Assembly (NCBI GenBank): GCA_035248685.1 | Contig: DATFHF010000027.1 | Span: 1-64,000 of the forward strand | Origin: Jatrophihabitans_A sp035248685 | Lineage (GTDB): Bacteria > Actinomycetota > Actinomycetes > Mycobacteriales > Jatrophihabitantaceae | Reading direction: 5' to 3' | Length of the DNA: 64,000 nucleotides | In this document: positions 51,251 to 59,273 of the stretch, piece after piece | How positions within the stretch are numbered: position 1 is the first letter of the stretch | How the letters are laid out: each line of letters starts with the position of its first letter | The notes under the pieces: generated by a model | Told to the model about the DNA's origin: nothing | Seen by the model: only the letters and a program-made list of their open reading frames with translations | Database searches by the model: none | Made by a program: the position numbers and the translations under genes

Positions 51251-52351
51251 TCAGGCCACCCGCCACTGTGCGGCGGCCGTCTCATGCAGGCTCATGCCAT
51301 GACCTGGTCGGTCTTGGCTCAGGTGCAGCGCACCGTCCCGGACCGGTGGAATGCCCTCGAAGAGTAACGGTTCTAGCCGCGCGTGATCGACGAACCACTC
51401 GACGTGCCGCAGGTTGGGGACGGCTGCCGCGACCGGCCCGTGCAGCGATGGCGCACAGTGCCCGGAGACCTGCCGGTTACGGGCCTGGGCCAGTGCGGCG
51501 CCGCGCAGCCAGCCGGTGTAGCCACCACACCGGGTCACGTCCAACTGCAGGCAGTCCAGCACCGGCAGCAACGCCTCGATCTCATAGACATCGGAGGCAT
51601 ATTCGCCGGCAGCCACGTCGCAGCGCAGCACCGATCGCAACTCGGCCAGGCCGGCAAGGTCGTCGCTGCTGACCGGCTCCTCGAACCAGCCAACTCCCAG
51701 TTCGTCCAACTGGTGGCCGACCCGACGCGCCTGCCCCAGCTGGTATCCCCCGTTGGCATCGACCATCAGCTCGGCCTGCCGACCGGCGAGCTTGGCCAGC
51801 GTCCGCACCCGGTCCAGGTCGCGCTCGACACGGCTCCCCCAGTCCTGGCCAATCTTGATCTTCATCGAAGTGCAGCCGACCGACTGCCACCACTGCACCT
51901 GCTCGGCCAGCTGCGCCTCGGACAAGGTGGTGAAGCCGCCGGAGCCGTAGATCGGCACTTCGGTGCGACAAGCGCCCATCAGCCTGGTCAACGGCAGATC
52001 CAGCAGCTTGGCCTTCAGATCCCACCAGGCCACGTCCACCGCGCTGATGGCCTGGAGCACCAAGCCTCGGGTGCCCAGGTTGCGGCAGGCCCGGTGCATC
52101 GCCTGCCAGCCGGCCGCGATATCGAAGGCGTCGCGGTCCCGTACGGCAGCCGCCAGCTTGTCCTGCACGACGGTGGCGGCCGCCGAGCCGGAATACGTCC
52201 AGCCGAGGCCGGTCCGGCCGCCGGCGTGCAGGGTGACCAACACGGCGGTAGTGGAGTCCCAGCTGAGCGTGCCGTCGGCCTCCGGCTGCTCAGTCGGCAC
52301 TGTATAGACGGCGGTGTCGACCGAGCTGATGAGGATTGTCCCGTTACTCAT
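51251..52351 (-). CDS. Enolase-superfamily enzyme (mandelate racemase/muconate-lactonizing type)
   Basis: The 366-residue protein has the N-terminal capping domain and a C-terminal beta/alpha-barrel with the general base KxK in TSMKIKIGQDW, metal ligands in MVDANGGYQLGQ, WFEEPVSSDD and VAAGEYASD, and the later LDVTRCGG and SGHCAPSLHGPVAAAVPNL segments. These enzymes abstract an alpha-proton of carboxylates, in dehydration, racemisation or cycloisomerisation of sugars acids or similar compounds. The true substrate cannot be assigned. No kinase or aldolase lies adjacent, although GMC and TPP oxidoreductases follow upstream on the same strand. Confidence 0.88.
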   Translation of the reverse strand: MSNGTILISSVDTAVYTVPTEQPEADGTLSWDSTTAVLVTLHAGGRTGLGWTYSGSAAATVVQDKLAAAVRDRDAFDIAAGWQAMHRACRNLGTRGLVLQAISAVDVAWWDLKAKLLDLPLTRLMGACRTEVPIYGSGGFTTLSEAQLAEQVQWWQSVGCTSMKIKIGQDWGSRVERDLDRVRTLAKLAGRQAELMVDANGGYQLGQARRVGHQLDELGVGWFEEPVSSDDLAGLAELRSVLRCDVAAGEYASDVYEIEALLPVLDCLQLDVTRCGGYTGWLRGAALAQARNRQVSGHCAPSLHGPVAAAVPNLRHVEWFVDHARLEPLLFEGIPPVRDGALHLSQDRPGHGMSLHETAAAQWRVA

Positions 52352-52403
52352 GGGCCATCAGCCCTTCGTCCGAGCGGCTGACGCGCCAGCGCTCGCTCGG
52401 GCC

Positions 52404-52451
52404 GATCTTCATAAGATCCAGCCGCCATGGCGACCGAAACGTATGAAGATC
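52404..52451. repeat. Paired inverted repeats upstream of the enolase-superfamily gene
   Basis: GATCTTCATA (52404-52413) and TATGAAGATC (52442-52451) are exact inverted copies with a 28-bp gap. The first copy is itself part of the palindrome GATCTT-CAT-AAGATC (52404-52418). It lies between the GMC stop and the enolase-superfamily start, so it may be an operator or the end of the upstream transcript. Confidence 0.4.
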
Positions 52452-52493
52452 GCGCCGTGACTGCCTCGTTGGCTGCCGGGGTGGGATGCGCGC

Positions 52494-54173
52494 TCATGGG
52501 CTGGCCGGAGTCAGTTGCGATTCGGTGAGCCCCCGCCGGCCCAGCGCGATCAGCCGGTCGGCGGCCCGGGCCGCCAGCGCCATGATCGTCAATGCCGGGT
52601 TGGCTGAACCCTGGGTGGGCAGCACGCTGCCGTCCACCACGTACAGGTTCGGGATACCGAAAACCCGATGAGCCCGGTCGACGACGCCGTCCTCGGCCCT
52701 GGTCGCCATTCGGGCGCCGCCGACCAGATGGGCGTAGCGGTCGATGGTGAGCACCTCGGTGGCACCGGCAGCCTTGAGGATGGTCTCCATCGACTCGGTC
52801 GCGGCCTTGTTGAGCTGCCGATCGTTGTCGCACTGGCTGTAGCTGAAATGCGCAACCGGCAGCCCGTGCCGGTCCTTCTCCTCGGCCAGCGTGATCCGGT
52901 TGTCGGCCTGGGGCAGGTACTCGCACAGCGAGCCCAGGGTGGCCCAGTGCACGAAGTCACGCAGATACTCGCGCAGCGGTTCGCCCCAATGCCCTTGCGC
53001 GACGATGTGTTCGGCCCAGGTGATCGGTAGCGGGCTGACGTTCTGGATGGACCACCCCCGCTTGTACGGCTTGCTGGGGTCGGTTTCGTAGAACTGCTCG
53101 GAGCTGACCTCAGGCGGCGGCGCCTTGTACATCCGGATCTCCTGCTCGAACCGCCCGGACGTCTGCGGCGCCCCCTGGACCATCAGGTAGCGCCCGAGGT
53201 TGTCATGCTGGTTGCCCAGGCCCTCGGGATGCCGGTCGGTGGCCGACAGCAGCAGCAACCTCGGCGTCTCGATCGAATAGCCGGCCACCGCAACCGCCCG
53301 GGCCCGCTGGTAGTGCTCGCGGCCGGCGCACAGGTAGGTGACGCCCGTGACGGCGCCGGTGTGTTCGTCCAGGACGACCCGATTGACCATGCTGTCCGGC
53401 CGAATCTCGGCGCCATGTGCAAGTGCATCCGGGATGTGGGTGATCAGCGGGCTGGCCTTGGCATTGACTTTGCAGCCTTGCAGGCAGAAACCCCGGTAGA
53501 TGCAGTGCGGCCGATTGCCGAATCGCCCGTTCGGGATGGCCACCGGGCCGACCCGCGCCTGGATGCCGGCGGCCTTCGCGCCGCGCAGGAAGACCTCGCC
53601 GTTTCCACTTACCCGATGCGGATGATGCGGGTAGCTATGCGGATCCCCCCACGGCCAGTCCTGCCCGGCGACCGGCAGTTCCTGTTCGATCGCCTGGTAG
53701 TACGGCCGGAGCTCGGCATAGTCGATCGGCCAGTCCGCGCCGACCCCGTCCAGGCTGAAGGTGTGAAAGTCCGACGGGTGAAAGCGCGGGACGTAGCCGG
53801 CGAAGTGCACCATTGACCCGCCGACGCCGCGGCCGGAGTTGTTGGAGCCGAGCGGCACTGGATCACTACCGCCGACCTGGCGCGGTTCGGTCCAGTACAG
53901 GATGTGCGAGCCCCGTTCGTCGGAAACCCAGTCGGCGTCCGGGTCCCAGAACGGCCCGGCATCCAGGCACACCACCCGCCAACCGGCCCGAGCCAACCGC
54001 TGGGTCAGCACGCCACCCCCTGCACCGGCGCCGACCACTACCAGGTCTACCTCGTCGCCGTCGGCATAGCGACGCATGTCGGTGCGCAGCCGGTGGTCGG
54101 TTCGGCTGCCATCGTTGGGGATCAGCCAGGCTGACGAGTTGCGTGCCCGGATCTCCCGGTAGTTGCTCCTCAT
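52494..54173 (-). CDS. GMC-family oxidoreductase
   Basis: The 559-residue flavoprotein begins with a short polar segment and an FAD fold VDLVVVGAGAGGGVLTQRLA, then GRGVGGSMVHFAGYVPRFHP, CIYRGFCLQGCKVNAKASPL and the C-terminal YVVDGSVLPTQGSANPALTI, which with HLVGGARMA holds the active-site region. It resembles the large subunit of membrane-bound gluconate, sorbitol and alcohol dehydrogenases. The start overlaps the stop of the gluconate-dehydrogenase subunit 3-like gene (ATGA), so the two likely form a complex. No cytochrome c subunit is present. Confidence 0.9.
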   Translation of the reverse strand: MRSNYREIRARNSSAWLIPNDGSRTDHRLRTDMRRYADGDEVDLVVVGAGAGGGVLTQRLARAGWRVVCLDAGPFWDPDADWVSDERGSHILYWTEPRQVGGSDPVPLGSNNSGRGVGGSMVHFAGYVPRFHPSDFHTFSLDGVGADWPIDYAELRPYYQAIEQELPVAGQDWPWGDPHSYPHHPHRVSGNGEVFLRGAKAAGIQARVGPVAIPNGRFGNRPHCIYRGFCLQGCKVNAKASPLITHIPDALAHGAEIRPDSMVNRVVLDEHTGAVTGVTYLCAGREHYQRARAVAVAGYSIETPRLLLLSATDRHPEGLGNQHDNLGRYLMVQGAPQTSGRFEQEIRMYKAPPPEVSSEQFYETDPSKPYKRGWSIQNVSPLPITWAEHIVAQGHWGEPLREYLRDFVHWATLGSLCEYLPQADNRITLAEEKDRHGLPVAHFSYSQCDNDRQLNKAATESMETILKAAGATEVLTIDRYAHLVGGARMATRAEDGVVDRAHRVFGIPNLYVVDGSVLPTQGSANPALTIMALAARAADRLIALGRRGLTESQLTPASP

Positions 54174-54895
54174 GCTGAGCCTTCCGTGTCGAGCAACTGG
54201 GCATGCTGGTGGCGGGACTGCTCCACCCGGGCAGCGAACGGCACCGGGTCGATATCGCTGTCCTCGGTGCCCCGGTCCGGCTTCTCCCAGTGCTCCAGGC
54301 CGCCGACGCCCAGGTTGAGGTAACCACGCGGATAGGCCGGTCCGGGAAAGCCGATCTCATTCCAGGCCCAGGGATGGGAGTAAAACGCCGTGCAGGCGTA
54401 CCGGGTCCACAAGCTCCACACATGCTTTGCCGACCAGCCGTGCCATTCGGCACCGCCGGTGGCGGCGTCCTGCACGGCCTGGATCACCGCCGCCTGCTCG
54501 GTGTGGATCAGGTGCGCGAAACCACGACCGTGGTGCTGCTCGAGCGAGTCCTGGTCCAGAAAGCGCAATGTGTCACGCCAAGCCTGTCCGTCCTCGGGCA
54601 TCTCGTCGTAGTGCCAGCCGTCGGTCTCCTCGACCGCCAGTCGCGCGTCGATCAGCTGCAACACCGGCACCTTCGGGTCCCGGTCCTGGGCAAGCAGTAG
54701 ATCGAGCAACGGTCCGGCGATGCTCACCTCGAACGGGGTGAAAAAGGCCAGCTCACCGGTCGGGCCGAGCCGGGCGAGCACCACGCCGGCCGTCGTCGCA
54801 TCCCAATCGTCGACGCTGTCCAGCACATCGAACCCGGGGAACCGGCCGCGATGCTGCGGTGTGACGGCATGCCGGCCCGGGCTGCGGTAGGGCAT
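54170..54895 (-). CDS. Gluconate 2-dehydrogenase subunit 3-like protein
   Basis: The 241-residue protein has FTPFEVSIAGPLLDLLLAQD, WRDTLRFLDQDSLEQHHGRG, FYSHPWAWNEIGFPGPAYPR and LNLGVGGLEHWEKPD, the pattern of the small subunit that accompanies GMC dehydrogenases. No export signal is visible, unlike many family members with a Tat signal. It overlaps GMC downstream by four bases and the membrane protein upstream by one base, so all are translationally coupled. Confidence 0.85.
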   Translation of the reverse strand: MPYRSPGRHAVTPQHRGRFPGFDVLDSVDDWDATTAGVVLARLGPTGELAFFTPFEVSIAGPLLDLLLAQDRDPKVPVLQLIDARLAVEETDGWHYDEMPEDGQAWRDTLRFLDQDSLEQHHGRGFAHLIHTEQAAVIQAVQDAATGGAEWHGWSAKHVWSLWTRYACTAFYSHPWAWNEIGFPGPAYPRGYLNLGVGGLEHWEKPDRGTEDSDIDPVPFAARVEQSRHQHAQLLDTEGSA

Positions 54896-55371
54896 CAGGC
54901 GTCTCCCTGCGGCGGCCGGCCTTCCCGGCGCAGCACCGCGGCCAGCAAGCCCATTCCGCCAACCAGGGTGGCCAATAGCGGCGCGAAGACCGGTGGCCCG
55001 GCTTCCAGGTTGTACCTAGTGACGCCACCCGGTCGCTGGGCGACACCGCGCCAGTGCAGGTAGGTGCCCTGAAGCCCGTTGGCCACGATGGCTGCCGATG
55101 CCAGCGGCAGCACGGTGTGCGCGGCCCGGCGGGAAAACACCGCGGCGATGCCGGCCGGGATCGCGGTCGGCACCACCACCACCGGCCACCACATGGTCTT
55201 GTTGCCGAAGCTGGCTCCGTCGTGGGACAGGTAGATCTCGGCGGTGGTGATCACCGCACCGGCCGCGGTCAGCGCGGACAGGCTGCGTTCGAAGCGACCG
55301 GTCCGAACGTCGTACACGGCACGTTCGGCCGTGCCGACAAGGGTGTCGTCTACCGATCGGCGGCGAAACAT
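54895..55371 (-). CDS. Small membrane protein of the TPP/GMC operon
   Basis: The 158-residue protein has three or four hydrophobic helices (ALTAAGAVITTAEIYL, MWWPVVVVPTAIPAGIAAVF, HTVLPLASAAIVANGLQGTY, LATLVGGMGLLAAVL). I do not recognise a named family. The ATG at 55371 was chosen because it is one base after the TPP enzyme stop. A longer frame would run into that gene. It may anchor the oxidoreductase complex in the membrane. Confidence 0.75.
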   Translation of the reverse strand: MFRRRSVDDTLVGTAERAVYDVRTGRFERSLSALTAAGAVITTAEIYLSHDGASFGNKTMWWPVVVVPTAIPAGIAAVFSRRAAHTVLPLASAAIVANGLQGTYLHWRGVAQRPGGVTRYNLEAGPPVFAPLLATLVGGMGLLAAVLRREGRPPQGDA

Positions 55372-55372
55372 C

Positions 55373-57169
55373 TCAGCCCTCGTCCTTCTGGCCTGGCAGG
55401 TACTCCTGGGCCTTCTGCTTGATGCCCTGCTTGACGAAGCCCCAGGCGTCCTCATCGCCGTGCAGGATCGCACTCGCGGTGGCCTTGGCCTGCTCGAACG
55501 TCGCGTGCGGCGGGATCGGCGGCACGTCCGGGTCACAACGAATGTCCAACACCGTCGGGCGATCCGCGTTCAGCGCCTGCTCCCACGCCGGCCCGATCGC
55601 GTCCGGGGTGTCGATGTTCAGGCCGGTCAGGCCGAGGCTACGAGCGAAGCCGGCGAAGTCCACGTCCGGCAACGTCTGCGACTCGGCGAACTTGGGTGCG
55701 CCCTCCATGGCCCGCATCTCCCAGGTGACCTGGTTGAGATCGTTGTTGTGCAGCACCGCCACGATCAGCCGCGGGTCGGTCCACTGCTGCCAGTAGCGCG
55801 CGACCGTGATCAGCTCGGCCATGCCGTTCATCTGCATCGCACCGTCACCGACCAGTGCGATCGCCGGACGATCCGGGTGTGCCCACTTTGCCCCTATCAC
55901 ATAAGGCACTCCGGGACCCATGGTGGCCAACGTCCCGGACAGCGAGCCGCGGATGTCACCGTGGAAGCGCAGGTGCCGGGCATACCAGTTGGCGGCGCTG
56001 CCGGAATCGGCAGCCACGATGGCGTTGGCGGGTAGTCGGGCGGACAGTTCGTGGAAGATCCGCATCGGATTCACCGGATCAGCGCCGGTCAAGGCTCGCC
56101 GCTCGACGACCTGCCACCAGTCGGCGACCTTGCTCTCGATCTGCTCCCGCCAGGCCCGGTCGGTCTTTCGTTCCAATAGCGGGATGAGCGCGCGCAAGGT
56201 GGCCTTGGCGTCGCCTACCAGGTTCAGCTCGTACGGGTACCGCATGCCGATCCACTTGCCGGACCGGTCGATCTGGATCGCTCGGGCCTGATCGAGCTGC
56301 GGCAGGAACTGGGTGTAGGGGAAGTTCGAGCCAATGGTGAGCAGCGTGTCGCAGCCCATCATCAATTCATACGACGCGGTGGTGCCCAGCAGTCCGATCG
56401 ATCCGGTCACCCACGGCAGCTCATCGGACAGAACGTCCTTGCCCAGTAAGGCTTTTGCCGCCCCGGCGCCGAGCAATTCGGCGATCTGGCCGATCTCCTC
56501 GGCACATCCCCGGGCACCCTGGCCGACCAGCAGGGCAACCTTCTGGCCGGCGTTGAGAATCTCCGCTGCCTGGCGTACCGCCGTATCGTCGGCCTGGGTG
56601 ACCGATGTCGTCATGCCGAGGCTGGACGGAACCTGCTTGAACGCGTGCTTGGGCGGCACGTACTCCAGTTCGAAGACGTCGGACGGGAAGATCAGGCAGG
56701 TCGGGGCGTGCTCGGTCGCCGCGATCCGGATGGCCCGGTCGATCAGGTTGGGCAGTTGCTCCGGCACGGTGCACATCTGGACGTAGTCGCTGCACACGTC
56801 CTTGTACAGGCTGAGCAGGTCGACTTCTTGCTGGTAGGAACCGCCCATCGCCGACCGCTCGGTCTGCCCCACGATCGCAACCACCGGGACGTGGTCAAGC
56901 TTGGCGTCGTACAGGCCGTTCAGCAGGTGGATGGCGCCCGGGCCGCTGGTGGCGGCGCAGACCGCGACCTGCCCAGAAAACTTGGCGTAGCCGACCGCTT
57001 CGAAGGCGGCCATTTCCTCGTGTCGGGCCTGGACGAACTGCGGTTCGTTGTCGGCCCGTCCCCAGGCGGCTAGCAGCCCGTTGATCCCATCGCCGGGATA
57101 ACCGAACACCTGCTTGACGCCCCACTCCCGCAATCGTGCCAACAGCATGTCGGCGACGGTCTGAGCCAT
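55373..57169 (-). CDS. Thiamine pyrophosphate-dependent enzyme (pyruvate oxidase/acetolactate synthase-like)
   Basis: The 598-residue protein has three TPP-enzyme domains: N-terminal VFGYPGDGINGLLAAW with the activating Glu in QARHEEMAAFEAVGYAKFSG, a central FAD/CoA-like domain (LLVGQGARGCAEEI), and the C-terminal diphosphate motif GDGAMQMNGMAEL ending in HNNDLNQ. It resembles PoxB-type pyruvate oxidases, which give acetate, CO2 and reduced quinone. Substrate is inferred only. A AGGAG site precedes the ATG, and two operator-like palindromes lie upstream between it and the divergent MarR gene. It heads the operon that continues with the membrane protein, subunit 3 and GMC genes. Confidence 0.88.
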   Translation of the reverse strand: MAQTVADMLLARLREWGVKQVFGYPGDGINGLLAAWGRADNEPQFVQARHEEMAAFEAVGYAKFSGQVAVCAATSGPGAIHLLNGLYDAKLDHVPVVAIVGQTERSAMGGSYQQEVDLLSLYKDVCSDYVQMCTVPEQLPNLIDRAIRIAATEHAPTCLIFPSDVFELEYVPPKHAFKQVPSSLGMTTSVTQADDTAVRQAAEILNAGQKVALLVGQGARGCAEEIGQIAELLGAGAAKALLGKDVLSDELPWVTGSIGLLGTTASYELMMGCDTLLTIGSNFPYTQFLPQLDQARAIQIDRSGKWIGMRYPYELNLVGDAKATLRALIPLLERKTDRAWREQIESKVADWWQVVERRALTGADPVNPMRIFHELSARLPANAIVAADSGSAANWYARHLRFHGDIRGSLSGTLATMGPGVPYVIGAKWAHPDRPAIALVGDGAMQMNGMAELITVARYWQQWTDPRLIVAVLHNNDLNQVTWEMRAMEGAPKFAESQTLPDVDFAGFARSLGLTGLNIDTPDAIGPAWEQALNADRPTVLDIRCDPDVPPIPPHATFEQAKATASAILHGDEDAWGFVKQGIKQKAQEYLPGQKDEG

Positions 57170-57282
57170 GACAGTTCTCCTTGATTCTCAAGGGTTTCTC
57201 AGCACCAGTGGAGATAGGCTTCATGAGGAACCGGGAGTGCAGACGGGTCACGGTTTGCCCGATCGGTGGACGTGCCACACAC

Positions 57283-57329
57283 TTGCGCTGCTGCAATCTG
57301 GTCTACTCGCATTGGTTGCGTAAACGCAA
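57283..57329. promoter_or_regulatory. Two TTGC-N6-GCAA operator-like palindromes
   Basis: Site 1 (57283-57296) is TTGC-GCTGCT-GCAA. Site 2 (57316-57329) is the perfect palindrome TTGCGT-AA-ACGCAA. Their centres are 33 bp apart, about three helical turns. They lie between the divergent MarR and TPP-enzyme genes, as expected for MarR dimers binding on one face of the DNA. Confidence 0.55.
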
Positions 57330-57351
57330 GTACTGGGTGCAAACTCGAGTG

Positions 57352-57855
57352 ATGGCCGTCCACCCAAGCTCTCAGCAGGACGACAGCCTGTTGGCTGAAC
57401 AGGTGGACGCGATCCTGTTGGCTTCCCGAGCTCTGGTGGCACTCAGCGCCGAGTCGTTGGCCAGCATCGAAGATGTTGTGACGCTGACCCAGCTCCGGTT
57501 GTTGATGAATCTGTCCAGCCGGGGCGGCATGTCCATCACCGAGCTTAGCGAAGCAGCGCGGATAACCCCATCCGCGGCCAGCCGGGCCTGCGACAAGCTG
57601 GTCGGTTACGAACTGGTCACCCGACGGCAGAGCCGGCTGAACCGCCGGACCGTGACGGTCGAGCTGACCCCACGCGGCCACCGGCTGGTGGAGTCGATAG
57701 CGCGTCGGCGGCGAGCGGCGGCCGAAGAGATCCTGCACCGGATTCCGCTGCGGGAGCGGGCTTTGTTGGTGCCGCTGCTCCGGCGGTTCGCCGCGGCCGG
57801 CGGCGTGCGTCCCGGCAGCGTATCGGCCGGCGACGGCCTCTGGCCGCCGGCCTGA
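57352..57855 (+). CDS. MarR-family regulator (copy 2)
   Basis: The 167-residue winged-helix protein has VTLTQLRLLMNLSSRGGMSI, ELSEAARITPSAASRACDKL and SRLNRRTVTVELTPRGHRLV. It is paralogous to the MarR protein at 50722-51213. ATG 57352 (or GTG 57349) is preferred because the region before it holds operator-like palindromes, even though the frame is open further upstream. It is divergent from the TPP enzyme and 63 bp before the SDR gene, and probably represses both directions. Confidence 0.9.
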   Translation: MAVHPSSQQDDSLLAEQVDAILLASRALVALSAESLASIEDVVTLTQLRLLMNLSSRGGMSITELSEAARITPSAASRACDKLVGYELVTRRQSRLNRRTVTVELTPRGHRLVESIARRRRAAAEEILHRIPLRERALLVPLLRRFAAAGGVRPGSVSAGDGLWPPA

Positions 57856-57918
57856 CAGCCACCTCGCGGCGCGTGGTCGACCACGACCCATGCAGCGCCT
57901 GCGAAGAAGGAGAGAACT

Positions 57919-58917
57919 GTGACACGCATTGTTGTGGTGACCGGTGCCAGCGGCGGCATCGGCCGGGCCACCGCCGTTGCGGCCGCCCGCCGAGGTGACA
58001 CGGTGGTGCTGATCGCGAGAGGTGAGACCGGCCTGGACGCGGCGGCCGCCGAGATCACCAACGCCGGCGGGACGGCCCTCGCGATCCCGACCGATGTCGC
58101 CGACGCCGACGCGGTGTTCGCTGCCGCGCAACGCGTCGAGGATGAGGTGGGGCCGATCGACGTCTGGATCAACGTCGCCTTCACCTCGGTGTTCGCACCG
58201 TTCGACCAGATCAAACCGGCCGAGTACCGGCGGGTCACCGAGGTCACCTACCTGGGGTATGTCTATGCCACCATGGCTGCGCTGAGCCATATGAAGCCGC
58301 GCGATCGGGGCACCATCGTGCAGGTGGGTTCAGCGCTTGCCTACCGCGGGATTCCGTTACAGACCGCGTATTGCGGCGCTAAGCATGCGATCCAGGGCTT
58401 TCACGAGGCATTGCGATGCGAACTACTGCACGAGCGCAGCAACGTGCACGTCACCATGGTCCAGATGCCGGCGGTGAACACCCCGCAGTTCTCCTGGGTG
58501 TTGTCTCGGTTGCCGCACCATGCCCAGCCGGTGCCACCGATCTACCAGCCCGAGTTCGCCGCCCGTGGTGTGCTCTACGCCGCCGACCACCCGCGCCGGC
58601 GGGAGTACTGGGTCGGTTCCAGCACGGCTGCGACGCTGGCGGCCAACGCCCTGATACCGGGCCTGCTAGACCGCTACCTCGGCCGTACCGGCTTCGGTTC
58701 CCAGCAGACCAGCCAGCCGCAGGATCCGGACGCGCCGGCCAACCTGTGGGAGCCGGCCGATGGCGTTGGTGGTAAGGACTTCGGCGCGCACGGCATCTTC
58801 GACAACAAGTCCAAGTCCGGTGACCCGCAACTGTGGGCCTCACATCACCACGGGGTGCTGGCTGCCGCCGCGGCCGGGGTGGCCGCGGTAGGTGGCTGGT
58901 TGTGGCGGCGTTCCTGA
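57919..58917 (+). CDS. Short-chain dehydrogenase/reductase with C-terminal membrane anchor
   Basis: The 332-residue protein has the NAD(P) motif VVVTGASGGIGRATAVAAAR and the catalytic YCGAKHAIQGF (Tyr-x3-Lys). A C-terminal extension of about 80 residues ends in a hydrophobic anchor (GVLAAAAAGVAAVGGWLWRR). GAAGGAGA precedes the GTG start. Its stop overlaps the ATG of the next membrane-protein gene (TGATG). The substrate is unknown. Confidence 0.88.
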   Translation: MTRIVVVTGASGGIGRATAVAAARRGDTVVLIARGETGLDAAAAEITNAGGTALAIPTDVADADAVFAAAQRVEDEVGPIDVWINVAFTSVFAPFDQIKPAEYRRVTEVTYLGYVYATMAALSHMKPRDRGTIVQVGSALAYRGIPLQTAYCGAKHAIQGFHEALRCELLHERSNVHVTMVQMPAVNTPQFSWVLSRLPHHAQPVPPIYQPEFAARGVLYAADHPRRREYWVGSSTAATLAANALIPGLLDRYLGRTGFGSQQTSQPQDPDAPANLWEPADGVGGKDFGAHGIFDNKSKSGDPQLWASHHHGVLAAAAAGVAAVGGWLWRRS

Positions 58918-59273
58918 TGCGCCGAGCCGGCTGGCTACGGGCGGCGGCGGCCGTCCAGGCAGTGCTCGGCGCCGTGCTGCTCGCCCAACCGGTCCGGATC
59001 GGGCAACTGGTCACCGGTCGCCGCGGCCAGGACCCGGCAGCTTGGCTGGTACGCATCCTGGGCTTGCGAATGCTGGCCCAGGGCACCGTCGAACTCGTCC
59101 GGCCGGGCCGGAAGCTGGTACTGGCCGGGGCGGCGGTCGACTTCCTCCATGCCCTCAGCATGGTCGGGGTCGGGCTGCTCTGGCCGCGGTTTCGCCGGGC
59201 CGCGCTGGTCAGCGCCAGTGCCGCCACCGCGACCGCCGCGGCCGGTGCCGCCACCGCGGCGGCACTGCCATGA
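58917..59273 (+). CDS. Small hypothetical membrane protein
   Basis: The 118-residue protein is hydrophobic, with segments LRAAAAVQAVLGAVLLAQPV, LVLAGAAVDFLHALSMVGVG and an Ala/Thr-rich end. The ATG overlaps the SDR stop and its own stop overlaps the GH15 start (ATGA), so it is part of a tightly coupled operon. No family is recognised. Confidence 0.7.
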   Translation: MRRAGWLRAAAAVQAVLGAVLLAQPVRIGQLVTGRRGQDPAAWLVRILGLRMLAQGTVELVRPGRKLVLAGAAVDFLHALSMVGVGLLWPRFRRAALVSASAATATAAAGAATAAALP

